The notes under the pieces were generated by a model. The model was given only the letters and a program-made list of their open reading frames with translations. It had not been told where the DNA came from and searched no databases. From positions 1 through 46,831 of the forward strand of contig JAPKDV010000006.1 in NCBI GenBank assembly GCA_028822385.1: DNA of 46,831 nt, given 5' to 3'. The translations under genes were made by a program, and so were the position numbers. This stretch comes from Alphaproteobacteria bacterium. Lineage in GTDB: Bacteria > Pseudomonadota > Alphaproteobacteria > UBA6615. Positions 27,933-37,733 of the stretch are shown in pieces (the stretch's first letter is position 1; each line of letters begins with the position of its first letter).

Positions 27933-30140
27933 ATGATAGATTTTAATGGGGTGGTCCCCACACTTGGCGCTGCGCTGAGCGCACGTGGCTATGACACGCT
28001 TACGCCTGTTCAGGAGGCCGTGCTTGCGCCCGAGCTTGTCGACAGGGATTTGCTGGTATCGGCCCAAACCGGATCAGGTAAAACGGTCGCGTTCGGAATC
28101 GCGCTTGGTCCCACATTGTTGGGTGATGCCGAGCGGTTTTCCTATGCCGCCACGCCGTTGGCGCTGGTTATAGCGCCGACACGCGAACTAGCATTGCAGG
28201 TGAAGCGGGAGCTCGAATGGCTCTATGCGGGTGCAGGCGCGTCTGTTGCGTCCTGTGTAGGTGGTATGGATATGCGTGCCGAACGACGCGCGCTCGAACG
28301 TGGAGCACATATCGTCGTGGGTACACCGGGACGGCTGCGCGATCATGTTACGCGTAATTCATTGAATATGAGCGACCTCAGGGCCGCTGTGCTCGACGAA
28401 GCGGATGAGATGCTCGATATGGGCTTTCGTGATGATCTGGAATTTATTCTTAGTGCGGCGCCAGAAACACGTCGCACCCTGATGTTCTCAGCTACCGTGC
28501 CGCATTCCATTGCATCCCTGGCTAAGCGCTATCAGCGCGATGCGGCGCGGGTGACGACCAAAGGGGAACGCGAACAGCATGTGGATATTGAATACCGCGC
28601 GATGGACGTGGCCCCGAGTGATCGAGAAAATGCGATCATCAACGTATTACGCTACTTTAACCCGACGAATGCCCTAGTGTTTTGTGCAACGCGCGCAGCT
28701 GTCAATCGCATGATGAGCCGGTTCACCAATCGTGGTTTTGCAGTCGTCGCCCTTTCAGGTGAGCTCAGCCAGAATGAACGCACCCACGCCTTGCAGGCGC
28801 TGCGCGACGGGCGTGCGCAGGTTTGTATTGCTACGGATGTTGCCGCACGCGGGCTCGACCTGCCAAATTTGGAGCTGGTGATCCACGCCGATATTCCGAA
28901 GAATCCCGAAAGTCTGCTGCATCGTAGTGGCCGGACCGGGCGTGCGGGCCGCAAAGGTGTCTGTGCCTTGATTGTACCGCACAGTGAACGTCGACGCACG
29001 GAGCGTCTGCTTGGACGTGCCAACATCACAGCGGAATGGGGGCGTCCGCCATCGGTTGAGGAAATTCAGCAGCGTGATCGCTTGCGTTTGCTAGAGAACC
29101 CGCAGCTTCTTGAGCCGGTCACAGAAAACGAGATGGCATTTGTTGCCGAAATCCTCGAGCGCCATAATCCCGAGCAAATTGCTGCAGCGTTCCTGCGGTC
29201 CCACGCAGCTGGGCAGTCCGCACCTGAAGAGCTAATTGATCCGAACGTTCGTGAGACGAAGAAGAAACGGCGGGAAGATTTCACCGATGGGATCTGGTTT
29301 TCGATCTCGGTCGGTCGCAATGACAATGCCGAGCCGCGTTGGTTGTTGCCGATGCTTTGTCGGGTTGGACAGATCAGCGGTCAGGATATTGGGTCGATCA
29401 AGATTCAGTCCGACGAAACCAGTTTCGAGATTGCTTCAAGTGTCGTTGATAAATTTCTTGAGGGGGTTGGTCCCGAGATGATGCTCGAGAAAAATGTATC
29501 TCTGACACGCCTCGACGGCCCACCCGCTGCCGCGCAACGTGGAGATTTTAAGGGTGGGTCGGATAATAGAGGCCCTACAAAGTCGTATGAAAAGAAACCT
29601 TATGAAAAAAAGGCATATGCCAAGAAGCCTTATGAGAAGAAACCCGCTGAGAAGAAGCCTTACGAGAAGAAGACCTACGAACAGAAACCAGAGGTTGCCG
29701 CTAAGCTGGACACCGTAAAGCGAAATGAGGCTCCCGCACCACAAATGGCGCGACCGGAACGCCCTCAGGAGTCAAAGCCGTCTAAGCCTTATGTAAAAAG
29801 GGAACGCCCGGCTGAGCATAAAGAACTCCCGGCGCAGACGACGCAGTCAGAATTCGGTTTTGTATCTCCTGGCAAAAGCGGGGAACGACCCCGCAAGCCG
29901 AAGCGGAAGGTCGACAAGTCCACTGTCACTTCGGCACCAGGCCGTGGTGCTGAGAAACGCAAAAAGTATAAAGGCAAGACTGGTCCCGCAAAGAAACTGG
30001 AACTTGCCGACAAGCCCGGTAAAAAGCCGGCTTATCAATACGACCAGCAAACGACGACCGGCCGCCGCAAGGATGGCAAAACAGAAGAGGGCGGCTTCGC
30101 AGTTCTCAAGCGAAAAAAGCCGCGTGCCAAAAAGCGCTAG
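27933..30140 (+). CDS. DEAD-box RNA helicase with DbpA/CsdA-like RNA-binding region and Lys-rich tail
   Basis: AQTGSGKT, PTRELA, DEADEMLDMGF, SAT, HRSGRTGRAGR motifs; long basic C-terminus. ORF opens at TTG 27903; ATG 27933 preferred. Confidence 0.93.
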   Translation: MIDFNGVVPTLGAALSARGYDTLTPVQEAVLAPELVDRDLLVSAQTGSGKTVAFGIALGPTLLGDAERFSYAATPLALVIAPTRELALQVKRELEWLYAGAGASVASCVGGMDMRAERRALERGAHIVVGTPGRLRDHVTRNSLNMSDLRAAVLDEADEMLDMGFRDDLEFILSAAPETRRTLMFSATVPHSIASLAKRYQRDAARVTTKGEREQHVDIEYRAMDVAPSDRENAIINVLRYFNPTNALVFCATRAAVNRMMSRFTNRGFAVVALSGELSQNERTHALQALRDGRAQVCIATDVAARGLDLPNLELVIHADIPKNPESLLHRSGRTGRAGRKGVCALIVPHSERRRTERLLGRANITAEWGRPPSVEEIQQRDRLRLLENPQLLEPVTENEMAFVAEILERHNPEQIAAAFLRSHAAGQSAPEELIDPNVRETKKKRREDFTDGIWFSISVGRNDNAEPRWLLPMLCRVGQISGQDIGSIKIQSDETSFEIASSVVDKFLEGVGPEMMLEKNVSLTRLDGPPAAAQRGDFKGGSDNRGPTKSYEKKPYEKKAYAKKPYEKKPAEKKPYEKKTYEQKPEVAAKLDTVKRNEAPAPQMARPERPQESKPSKPYVKRERPAEHKELPAQTTQSEFGFVSPGKSGERPRKPKRKVDKSTVTSAPGRGAEKRKKYKGKTGPAKKLELADKPGKKPAYQYDQQTTTGRRKDGKTEEGGFAVLKRKKPRAKKR
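29583..29687 (+). repeat. In-frame 15-bp (5-codon) tandem repeats, about 7 copies, encoding (S/P/A/T)(Y/A)(E/A)KK-type units
   Basis: SYEKK PYEKK AYAKK PYEKK PAEKK PYEKK TYEQK. Confidence 0.85.
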
Positions 30141-30168
30141 CGCGCCTTTTGTATTCAGGTGAGAGCGA

Positions 30169-31341
30169 ATGGCAAATTATGATGTCATCGTCATCGGGGC
30201 CGGTGCTGCTGGACTGATGTGCGCGGGTGAAGCGAGCAAGCGCGGGCGGCGGGTCTTGGTGCTGGAGCGTGCGTCTCGAATTGGCGAGAAAATCAGAATT
30301 TCTGGCGGCGGACGTGCGAACTTCACGAACCTGCTTGCAGCGCCGGAGAATTATCTTTCCGCCAACCCCCGTTTCTGTGTTTCTGCATTGGCACGCTATA
30401 CACAGCTTGATTTCATCACGCTCGTTGAGAAGCACAAGATTTCTTATCACGAGCGCGACCATGGCCAGCTGTTCTGCGATGATTCTGCGCAGCAAATTAT
30501 CGAAATGCTGCGCGACGAGGCGCGGGGCGCCAAGATTCAGACCGATACCGGTATCACCGGAATTTCGTCTCTCGAATCCGGTTTCTCCGTCGAAACAGAT
30601 CGCGGCATCTATTCTGCAGATTCGCTTGTGATCGCTTCGGGCGGACCTTCTATTCCCAAGATGGGTGCCAGCGGTTTCGGCTATGATATCGCACGCCAGT
30701 TTGGTTTGGATGTAATCCCACCACGAGCGGGCTTGGTGCCGTTGACCTTCGACCCGGAAATGAAGGCCCGGATGGAAGGACTGTCAGGTGTGTCGGTAGA
30801 TGCAATGGCAATCAGCGGGAAGACACGGTTTTCAGAAGCACTTCTGTTCACCCATCGAGGGTTAAGCGGTCCGGTGATCCTGCAGATATCGTCCTACTGG
30901 AAACCCGGAGATATCATCACACTCGATCTACTGCCCGGAACCGATGCTTTTGTAGAGTTGAAGGCGTTCAGGGAGAACGAGCCGCGCAAAGAGGTGGGTA
31001 CGGTTCTGGCACAGATGCTGCCGCGTCGATTGGCGCAACGGCTGGTTGCATGGACGAATTGCGGGGGACGATTGGCGGAAACCTCCGACAAGTCCTTGCG
31101 GAACCTTTCTGACCAGATCAACCGTTGGCAGATCAAACCTACCGGATCTGAAGGTATGCGGACAGCCGAAGTGACGGTCGGGGGCGTGGACACAAAAGCA
31201 TTGTCTTCGAAGACAATGGAGGTGCGATCCGTGCCCGGTCTCTACTTTATTGGTGAAACTGTTGACGTGACGGGTCACCTCGGCGGGTTCAATTTTCAAT
31301 GGGCTTGGGCGTCGGGCTTTGCCTGCGGACAGGTTGTCTAA
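30169..31341 (+). CDS. NAD(P)/FAD-dependent oxidoreductase, HI0933/YhiN family flavoprotein
   Basis: DVIVIGAGAAGLMCAGEASKRGRRVLVLERASRIGEKIRISGGGRANFTNL; C-terminal GETVDVTGHLGGFNFQWAWASG. Confidence 0.93.
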   Translation: MANYDVIVIGAGAAGLMCAGEASKRGRRVLVLERASRIGEKIRISGGGRANFTNLLAAPENYLSANPRFCVSALARYTQLDFITLVEKHKISYHERDHGQLFCDDSAQQIIEMLRDEARGAKIQTDTGITGISSLESGFSVETDRGIYSADSLVIASGGPSIPKMGASGFGYDIARQFGLDVIPPRAGLVPLTFDPEMKARMEGLSGVSVDAMAISGKTRFSEALLFTHRGLSGPVILQISSYWKPGDIITLDLLPGTDAFVELKAFRENEPRKEVGTVLAQMLPRRLAQRLVAWTNCGGRLAETSDKSLRNLSDQINRWQIKPTGSEGMRTAEVTVGGVDTKALSSKTMEVRSVPGLYFIGETVDVTGHLGGFNFQWAWASGFACGQVV

Positions 31342-31429
31342 CGACTTCCCGGGTCGCCAATCAAGCGGCGCACGCGTATAGATGTTGGCTTCTGCGGTAC
31401 TCCCGCGATAGTCATAAGGTAGAGCTGCC

Positions 31430-31633
31430 ATGAGCAAAGCTAGAGCGCGTGAACGCGCAAAAGCCAAAGCTGGCCAAAAGTTGCAGAAGCGCAAAGTTGC
31501 GGCTGATGCGACACAACCCGAGAACAAACCTGGAAAATTTGATGCTGGTTCGAACTCGATCCGCAAATCCGGTGGCGGCGCAAATGCCGGAAACTTTGCC
31601 GAAGCCCGTCGAGGTGCTGCGCGGTCCCGCTAG
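31430..31633 (+). CDS. Small basic hypothetical protein
   Basis: 67-aa Lys/Arg/Ala-rich ORF ending ARRGAARSR, good spacing between flanking genes; family not assigned. Confidence 0.55.
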   Translation: MSKARARERAKAKAGQKLQKRKVAADATQPENKPGKFDAGSNSIRKSGGGANAGNFAEARRGAARSR

Positions 31634-31709
31634 TCCGGCGTGCGATTGACCAGTGCTACCGCGTATGCTTGGCTTTTTTCCTGACCCTAAACCAAGGGGG
31701 AGATGCGCT

Positions 31710-32240
31710 GTGAGCGTTGCCCGACACCCAAGACCGCCTGAGCTTGTGGACGCCACACTCGAAGAAATCATGGACACCTATGTGGCCCGTTATCGCGACC
31801 GCGTTCCTGATTGGGAGGCGTTCGAAGACGCCAAGATCGAGGGCTTCAAGCGCGCCCAGCACCGATTCATCGGGGCCGGTGGCTCCGGCAAGCATGGCGA
31901 CCCTAATGCAATTCCAGCCCGCGCCCACACCTTGAGCATCATGTATGTGAATCCGGGGCAGGGAAATGCATCGCACACTCACGAAGTCGAGGAGACTTTC
32001 TTTGTTCTCAAGGGATTGCTCGACGTTTTTGTTGAGGATGAGGACGGCCGCCGTCTTGAAACCCGACTGGGTCCGTGGGAGTGCATCACCTGTCCGCCCG
32101 GTGTTATTCACGGTTATGACAATGCCAGCCTGGAGCCTGTCTGGTTTCAGGTGATGCTCGGACGGGGACAGCCCGAGACCATGGGCTACGCCGATAAGGA
32201 ATTATATGAACGTCGTGGTGACCATCTGACGGGTGACTGA
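31710..32240 (+). CDS. Cupin-domain protein
   Basis: SIMYVNPGQGNASHTHEVEETFFVLKGLLDVFVEDEDGRRLETRLGPWECITCPPGVIHGYDN; GTG start with GGGGGAG upstream (ORF opens at 31653). Confidence 0.8.
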   Translation: MSVARHPRPPELVDATLEEIMDTYVARYRDRVPDWEAFEDAKIEGFKRAQHRFIGAGGSGKHGDPNAIPARAHTLSIMYVNPGQGNASHTHEVEETFFVLKGLLDVFVEDEDGRRLETRLGPWECITCPPGVIHGYDNASLEPVWFQVMLGRGQPETMGYADKELYERRGDHLTGD

Positions 32241-32362
32241 TCTTTCATGTTGGCATCCGCTTTATTTGCCATTCATCGGGGACAACAGAGCGCCAGTGGA
32301 GTTTTGCTGAATTCATAGAGAGATATGCACGACACGGTATTGGCACGCTGACTGTTTGCCGC

Positions 32363-32848
32363 TCACTCGTTGAAGACCACGGGGCTGCAAAAGCGGCTAG
32401 ACTGATTGTCGATGCCGGCTTGAAAGCTTTGGGTAACATCACGGTTAAAGATCGTCGACAGTGTGTATTGACCTGATTGCTTTACGTGATGGGCCTTATG
32501 AGTGTTTTCATCACCCAAAAGTGCAACGAAAATCTGATGCGCTACCGTTTGATCGAAGCTGAATGCGATTAACCACTCCATCGCGTCTTCTGGCGGAGAG
32601 CTCTCGAGGTTGAGCTTCTGTTCGCCGGTCCTAATTTCGGCATAGCACCGTTTCAGGACCTCGCTTTACAAGCCTTCCTTGTCACCGAAATAGTAATTGA
32701 GAAGTTGCTTATTAAAGTCGGCTTGCGTCGCGATCGTATTGACACACGCGCCGCTTTATCCCTTGTCGGAAAAATCGTCCCGTGCCGCATCGAGAAAACG
32801 GCTTTTCGTCCATTCCGAGGTATCCAGAAAACCTTTGGTGGCTGGAAT
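32363..32848 (-). pseudogene. Decayed TetR-family transcriptional regulator
   Basis: One minus-strand frame reads TKSRFLDAARDDFSDKG*SGACVNTIATQADFNKQLLNYYFGDKEGL*SEVLKRCYAEIRTGEQKLNLESSPPEDAMEWLIAFSFDQTVAHQIFVALLGDEN: TetR helix-turn-helix plus in-frame stops. Boundaries approximate. Confidence 0.8.
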
Positions 32849-32849
32849 T

Positions 32850-33678
32850 CTAACCTGCCATGACCATGTTCGACAGGGTTCCAACACCTTCCAGAGACAC
32901 TTCTGCACGGTCACCAGGTTTCATGAATACCTGAGGTTTGCGCCCGGCACCTACCCCGGCCGGGGTGCCGGTAGTGATAATATCACCGGGTTCGAAGCGA
33001 TACTATTTTGAAAAATAAGATACAATTTCGGGAATGTTGAAGATCAAATCATCGGTTAGGGTTGATTGCATAACCCTGCCGTTGGGTCGAAGCTCGAGCA
33101 GCAGATTGTGGGGGGTCTGAGATTTCGTCCTTGGTTGTGATCACTGGACCGCAGGGGGTGAAGGTTTGGAAGAGCTTACCCATGACGTTGCGTTCCCAGG
33201 ACAGGATCGCGATGGGTTTGCCGGCGCCAGTCAGGGAGACGATGGTCTTCATAAATGCGGATGGAAACGCTGGCGCGGGTGTTCCCTCCATCTCTGCCAA
33301 GTGACGAAGGTAGTTCAGGCCGACCGACAGGATCAGATTGGGGCGGGGGATTGGTGCGAGAAGATCGGCCTCACCGAGGACGACAAGAGCACTTAACTGG
33401 CGCAGGTTTTACTGTTCGTCATCGGACAATGCCTCAAGCTTGTCGAGCGCTTTGCGAACCGTGTACATGGCGTTGTCATGGCCGAGAATGTCCTTCACAG
33501 CGGATGGCGCATCGGTCGCAATTCCCGATGTGACCAGATCGAGAAGGTCATTGTTGCTGCTCAGTATGGCAGCATGGCCAAGGTCGCCGGTGTCCAGTGT
33601 CGCAAGCTTAATTAGGGTCTGCCGGTGTTGTTTTTCTGGGTCACAGTTCTGCACGCTTGTTGGCAAATATGCTAGCAT
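32850..33678 (-). pseudogene. Decayed FAH-family hydrolase
   Basis: Minus-strand fragments IPRPNLILSVGLNYLRHLAEMEG...PCGPVITTKDEI / [84 protein letters not shown]; internal TAA near 33409, a frameshift near 33110, and an internal TAG near 33005. Confidence 0.88.
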
Positions 33679-33704
33679 CAGGGCCGCTAGAGAGGATTAC
33701 CAAG

Positions 33705-35027
33705 ATGAACGATACCAGCAACAAGTCCTTTGCCGCTTCACCGGGCAGTGTGGTTGAGATCGCCGCAAATATTTGCACGGGAAACACGACGCCGAGCGAC
33801 GTGGTGCAAGGATATCTGGACCGCATCGCAGCTGTGGATTCGGTGGTGAATGCATGGGTGTCAGTGGATGATGCCGGCGCGCTTGCCGAAGCCAGCGAGA
33901 TGACTCGTGAAGCCGCGCGCGGCGAGTTCCGCGGACCGCTTCACGGAGTTCCCGTAGCGATCAAGGATATCTGCGACGTGGTGGGATGGCCGACCCGCTG
34001 CAACAGCGCGACGCGCGCCAATGCCGGGCTAGCCACGGCAGATGCGGATATCGTCGCCTCGTTGCGTAATGCAGGGGCGATTGTTCTCGGCAAAACCCAC
34101 ACCACCGAATTCGCTTATTACGACCCGTCACCGGCGCGCAATCCTCACAACACCGATCACACTCCCGGCGGGTCTAGTAGTGGCTCGGGCGCAGCTGTTG
34201 GCTCTGGCATGGTACCCGCTGCGGTGGGAACCCAGACAGTGGCCTCAGTCAATCGCCCGGCCGCCTATTGCGGGGTGTCTGCGTTCAAGCCCTCGACCCG
34301 CAGTATGAGTGCTTATGGTATCGCCCCTCTGGCGCCGATGTACGACACGCCGGGTGTCTATGGTTGGGGCGTGGCGGATGCGGTCGCGCTCTATAACGCA
34401 GTATGTCCGCCTCATGCCCATGCTGTTGATATCAGAGAGCACGAACCACGCGTGCTTGTTCTGGATGATCCGTTCTTGGGTGAGGCTCATGATGAAATCA
34501 TCGCCGCGCGTGACCGGGTGGCAGATCAGCTGCGCGATGCGGGCCATGTGGTTGAAACCATCGCTTCGCCAATTTCTATGGAAGCGCTGAACGATGTTCA
34601 GGGCCATACGACGGTCTATGAGTTGGCGCGGGTGCATGCAGCTTTGCTCGATTTTCCCGAGGACCAAGTTGGTAGCGTGCTGCGCCAAGCCGTGATCGAT
34701 GGTGCCGAGATTACGGATGAGATTTATCGAAAGGACCGCCACGAAATAAACGCCATGTGCGCTAAGTTCTATGACGTCGTGCGTCCGACCGATATAGTAC
34801 TCTGGCCGTCAGCACCAGCAACGGCACCGGCAGGTCTCGAATGGACAGGTGACCGACGCTATATCGCCCCCTGGACCGCGCTGGGTGGACCAGTCGTCTC
34901 TATGCCGTCTGGGTTCGGGGCCGGCGAAATGCCGATTGGCATGCTGCTCGCCGGTGCGCCGGGTTATGACCGGTTGATGGCAGAGATCGCGCCGATTCTG
35001 GCCGAGGCTGTTCCGCAATCCGAATAA
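33705..35027 (+). CDS. Amidase (amidase signature family)
   Basis: GPLHGVPVAIKDICDV, DHTPGGSSSGSGAAVGSGMVPAAVGTQTVASVNRPAAYCGVSAFKPS amidase signature; start ATG 33705 preferred over 33657. Confidence 0.92.
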   Translation: MNDTSNKSFAASPGSVVEIAANICTGNTTPSDVVQGYLDRIAAVDSVVNAWVSVDDAGALAEASEMTREAARGEFRGPLHGVPVAIKDICDVVGWPTRCNSATRANAGLATADADIVASLRNAGAIVLGKTHTTEFAYYDPSPARNPHNTDHTPGGSSSGSGAAVGSGMVPAAVGTQTVASVNRPAAYCGVSAFKPSTRSMSAYGIAPLAPMYDTPGVYGWGVADAVALYNAVCPPHAHAVDIREHEPRVLVLDDPFLGEAHDEIIAARDRVADQLRDAGHVVETIASPISMEALNDVQGHTTVYELARVHAALLDFPEDQVGSVLRQAVIDGAEITDEIYRKDRHEINAMCAKFYDVVRPTDIVLWPSAPATAPAGLEWTGDRRYIAPWTALGGPVVSMPSGFGAGEMPIGMLLAGAPGYDRLMAEIAPILAEAVPQSE

Positions 35028-35040
35028 ATTCCGGTCCCCG

Positions 35041-35068
35041 GAGCGTTATCATGGGAGCGTTATCATGG
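35041..35068 (+). repeat. Two tandem copies of GAGCGTTATCATGG (14 bp) across the start of the next gene
   Basis: Direct reading: GAGCGTTATCATGG|GAGCGTTATCATGG|AATGGG. Confidence 0.95.
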
Positions 35069-35649
35069 AATGGGTGATCAAATGTGTGTCGAAGCCTGAT
35101 ATGGTGGAGCGGCGGGCAGCGGCGCTCAAAGCGCATATAGCGCATCTCGACATGTTCAAGGTCGAGACCTGGTATTCTGGTCCCATGATGGTCGGGGACG
35201 GTTCAAACGCCAATGGCAGCTTTCGGGTGATCGACTTCCCGACCCGCGAAAAGACTACGACCTATATTGAGACCGATCCCTATACTCTGGCCGCGATTTT
35301 CAAATCGATCGATATCAAAAGAGTGTTTCCCTACACCGACCTTCGCCAGCGCAACCACTCACAAACCGAATGTAATGCCCAATTCGTGATCGTGTCGTAT
35401 ACTGATCCGATTTCAGTTGCCGAAGTGCCTGATGCGCAAATGGCTGAATTCCTCGCGAAGCACGTAGACAAGCTGATTTTTGCAGGCATGCTCGCTGAAG
35501 ATGACGGTAAAACGGGAACCGGTGTGCTCTATGTCATCGATGTGGTCAACCGCGATGCGGCGGATGCATTTGTCGCTGGAGAACCCTTGTCGCGCGGCCC
35601 GGATGGCCGCAGTCTTACCATCGAACGCTGGCGGTTCGGCCACGTCTAG
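35065..35649 (+). CDS. Protein with two YCII-like (dimeric alpha/beta barrel) halves
   Basis: N-half ...AHIAHLDMFKVETWYSGPMMVGDGSNANGSFRVIDFPTREKTTTYIETDPY; C-half ...AEFLAKHVDKLIFAGMLAEDDGKTGTGVLYVIDVVNRDAADAFVAGEPL. Confidence 0.65.
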   Translation: MEWVIKCVSKPDMVERRAAALKAHIAHLDMFKVETWYSGPMMVGDGSNANGSFRVIDFPTREKTTTYIETDPYTLAAIFKSIDIKRVFPYTDLRQRNHSQTECNAQFVIVSYTDPISVAEVPDAQMAEFLAKHVDKLIFAGMLAEDDGKTGTGVLYVIDVVNRDAADAFVAGEPLSRGPDGRSLTIERWRFGHV

Positions 35650-35673
35650 GCCGAGCTTTGAAGGATACTTTAC

Positions 35674-36855
35674 TTGAGCAATGCAGTCATCATATCCACC
35701 GCCCGAACCCCCATCGGGAAGGCTTACCGCGGTGCCTACAACAACACGACCCCGGCGAAACTCGGTGGTATCGCAATTCAGAACGCTGTTGCGCGCGCCG
35801 GTGTTGCGGTAGATGAGGTCGAAGATCTGATCATGGGTTGCGCGATGCCAGAGGGCGCGACGGGTCAGAATTTTGCCCGCCACGCGGCGCTATGGGCCGG
35901 GCTGCCCGTAACCACGGGTGCGGCAACCATTAACCGGTTCTGCTCCTCGGGTTTGCAGTCGATTGCCATGGCTGCCAATAGGGTGGTGATGGACAAGGTG
36001 CCGATCACAGTTGCGGGCGGAATTGAATCAATTAGCGCTCTGCCGCCCGAACATCAGGCCGATATGCGTGTTGAGGATGACCATGTGCGGGCGGTTAAAC
36101 CCGAGATTTATATGGTGATGCTCGACACCGCCGAGACAGTGGCCAAGCGTTATGGCGTGAGCCGCGAAGCCCAAGATGAATACGCGCTCTCCAGTCAGAT
36201 GCGCACGGCGACGGCCCAACAGGCTGGACGTTTCGATGACGAAATCATTCCCGTGGCAACCACAATGATGGTGAAGAGCCGAGAGACGGGCGAGATCAGC
36301 GAGCAGGACGTCACCCTGTTTCAGGACGAGTGCAATCGTCCGACCACCAATGCTAAAGATCTCGCCACACTAAACGTCGTACGCGAAGGTGGTTCGGTTA
36401 CGCCGGGTAATGCCAGTCAACTATCCGATGGTGCCAGCGCGTGCGTAGTGATGGATGAGAAACTCGCCGAACAGCGTGGGCTGGAACCGCTGGGACGTTT
36501 CATAGGTCTGGCTGTATCAGGCTGTGAGCCTGACGAGATGGGCATCGGTCCTGTGTTTGCCGTGCCGCGCTTGCTCGAACGCAACGGGCTGACCGTTGAT
36601 GACATTGATCTCTGGGAACTCAACGAAGCATTCGCTGTACAGGCGCTTTATTGCCGCGACACGCTAGGCATCGATCCGGAAAAGTACAATGTCGATGGTG
36701 GCTCGATCTCCATTGGCCATCCATATGGCATGAGCGGCAGCCGCATGGCTGGGCATGCCCTGATCGAAGGTCACCGCCGCGGCGCCAAGCACACCGTCGT
36801 CACGATGTGTGTCGGCGGCGGCATGGGTGTGGCGGGCCTGTTCGAGGTTTTTTAG
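35674..36855 (+). CDS. Thiolase family protein (acetyl-CoA acyltransferase), TTG start
   Basis: [54 protein letters not shown] thiolase signatures. Confidence 0.94.
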   Translation: MSNAVIISTARTPIGKAYRGAYNNTTPAKLGGIAIQNAVARAGVAVDEVEDLIMGCAMPEGATGQNFARHAALWAGLPVTTGAATINRFCSSGLQSIAMAANRVVMDKVPITVAGGIESISALPPEHQADMRVEDDHVRAVKPEIYMVMLDTAETVAKRYGVSREAQDEYALSSQMRTATAQQAGRFDDEIIPVATTMMVKSRETGEISEQDVTLFQDECNRPTTNAKDLATLNVVREGGSVTPGNASQLSDGASACVVMDEKLAEQRGLEPLGRFIGLAVSGCEPDEMGIGPVFAVPRLLERNGLTVDDIDLWELNEAFAVQALYCRDTLGIDPEKYNVDGGSISIGHPYGMSGSRMAGHALIEGHRRGAKHTVVTMCVGGGMGVAGLFEVF

Positions 36856-37406
36856 TCTTGGCCGCCGAAGCTCGGGCGTTCGCCGTCCGGGGGGATGATT
36901 TCGAAGGTATTCAGGGCCATCGCCACGCCGGTGTAGTGACCCATAATGCCCATGATCTCGACGATCCCGTCTTCACCCACGCGTGCCTTCATGTCGTCAT
37001 AAGCAGCCTGATCGATCCGGCTGCTGTGCAGCAGAGTACGAACAAAGCTGTAGATGGCAGCTTCCGTATCGTCGGTAAAATTCGGGGTTTCGCCGGCCTC
37101 AAGAGATGCCACGACGTCTTCAGAAACGCCTTCACGAACGGCGATTGGCGCGTGGGCGAACCATTCGAACTCGCAGCGCCAGTGACAGCCCACCACGAGA
37201 ATCGCAAGCTCACGTACATTGCCTGGTAGGATTGCAGCGAAGCGTAGATAATGTCCCATCCGTTCCACGCCTTCGCAGACGCCCGGGTGCAGCAGGAATG
37301 CGTGATAGGGGCCGCGCACCTGTCCGCGCGGGCCACCGGCAATCCTGTCATAAATAGTTTTCTGTTCCTTGTTCAGTTTGGCTGGGTCGGTCGGTGATAT
37401 ACGCAT
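36852..37406 (-). CDS. Carboxymuconolactone decarboxylase / AhpD-like family protein
   Basis: [40 protein letters not shown]. Confidence 0.85.
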   Translation of the reverse strand: MRISPTDPAKLNKEQKTIYDRIAGGPRGQVRGPYHAFLLHPGVCEGVERMGHYLRFAAILPGNVRELAILVVGCHWRCEFEWFAHAPIAVREGVSEDVVASLEAGETPNFTDDTEAAIYSFVRTLLHSSRIDQAAYDDMKARVGEDGIVEIMGIMGHYTGVAMALNTFEIIPPDGERPSFGGQD

Positions 37407-37449
37407 GGTGGTTTTCCCCTGAATGAAACTTGTGTCGAATGAAGTTCGA

Positions 37450-37578
37450 TTATGGTGCCAGAAACCAGATCAGTACGACGCCGATAAGCGCGAGAAAGAA
37501 TGACACCGTCAATATGTGGCGAACGCCAGACCCGCCTGTTGATGTGGTTTTGTTGTTTCTGTTTTCGTCGTAGGGCAT
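37450..37578 (-). CDS. Possible small single-TM protein (42 aa; longer 85-aa reading to 37707)
   Basis: MPYDENRNNKTTSTGGSGVRHILTVSFFLALIGVVLIWFLAP*; hydrophobic C-terminal segment. Start uncertain. Confidence 0.45.
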   Translation of the reverse strand: MPYDENRNNKTTSTGGSGVRHILTVSFFLALIGVVLIWFLAP

Positions 37579-37733
37579 CCGGTATCTCTGATTTGTTTTG
37601 TTGTTTTTATACCCTAATTGAATTCGAGCTAAAGCCCGCAGAACGTTCGGGCTCGCTGCGTAATAGCCGATCAAAACTGTGATTGTCGTGATAAGATGTA
37701 TGATCACATTTAAACTGATGAGAATTCGAACAT

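Noticed and set aside
32245-32442. 65-aa minus-strand ORF in the pseudogene region
   Set aside because: Different frame from the TetR remnant; no recognisable domain.
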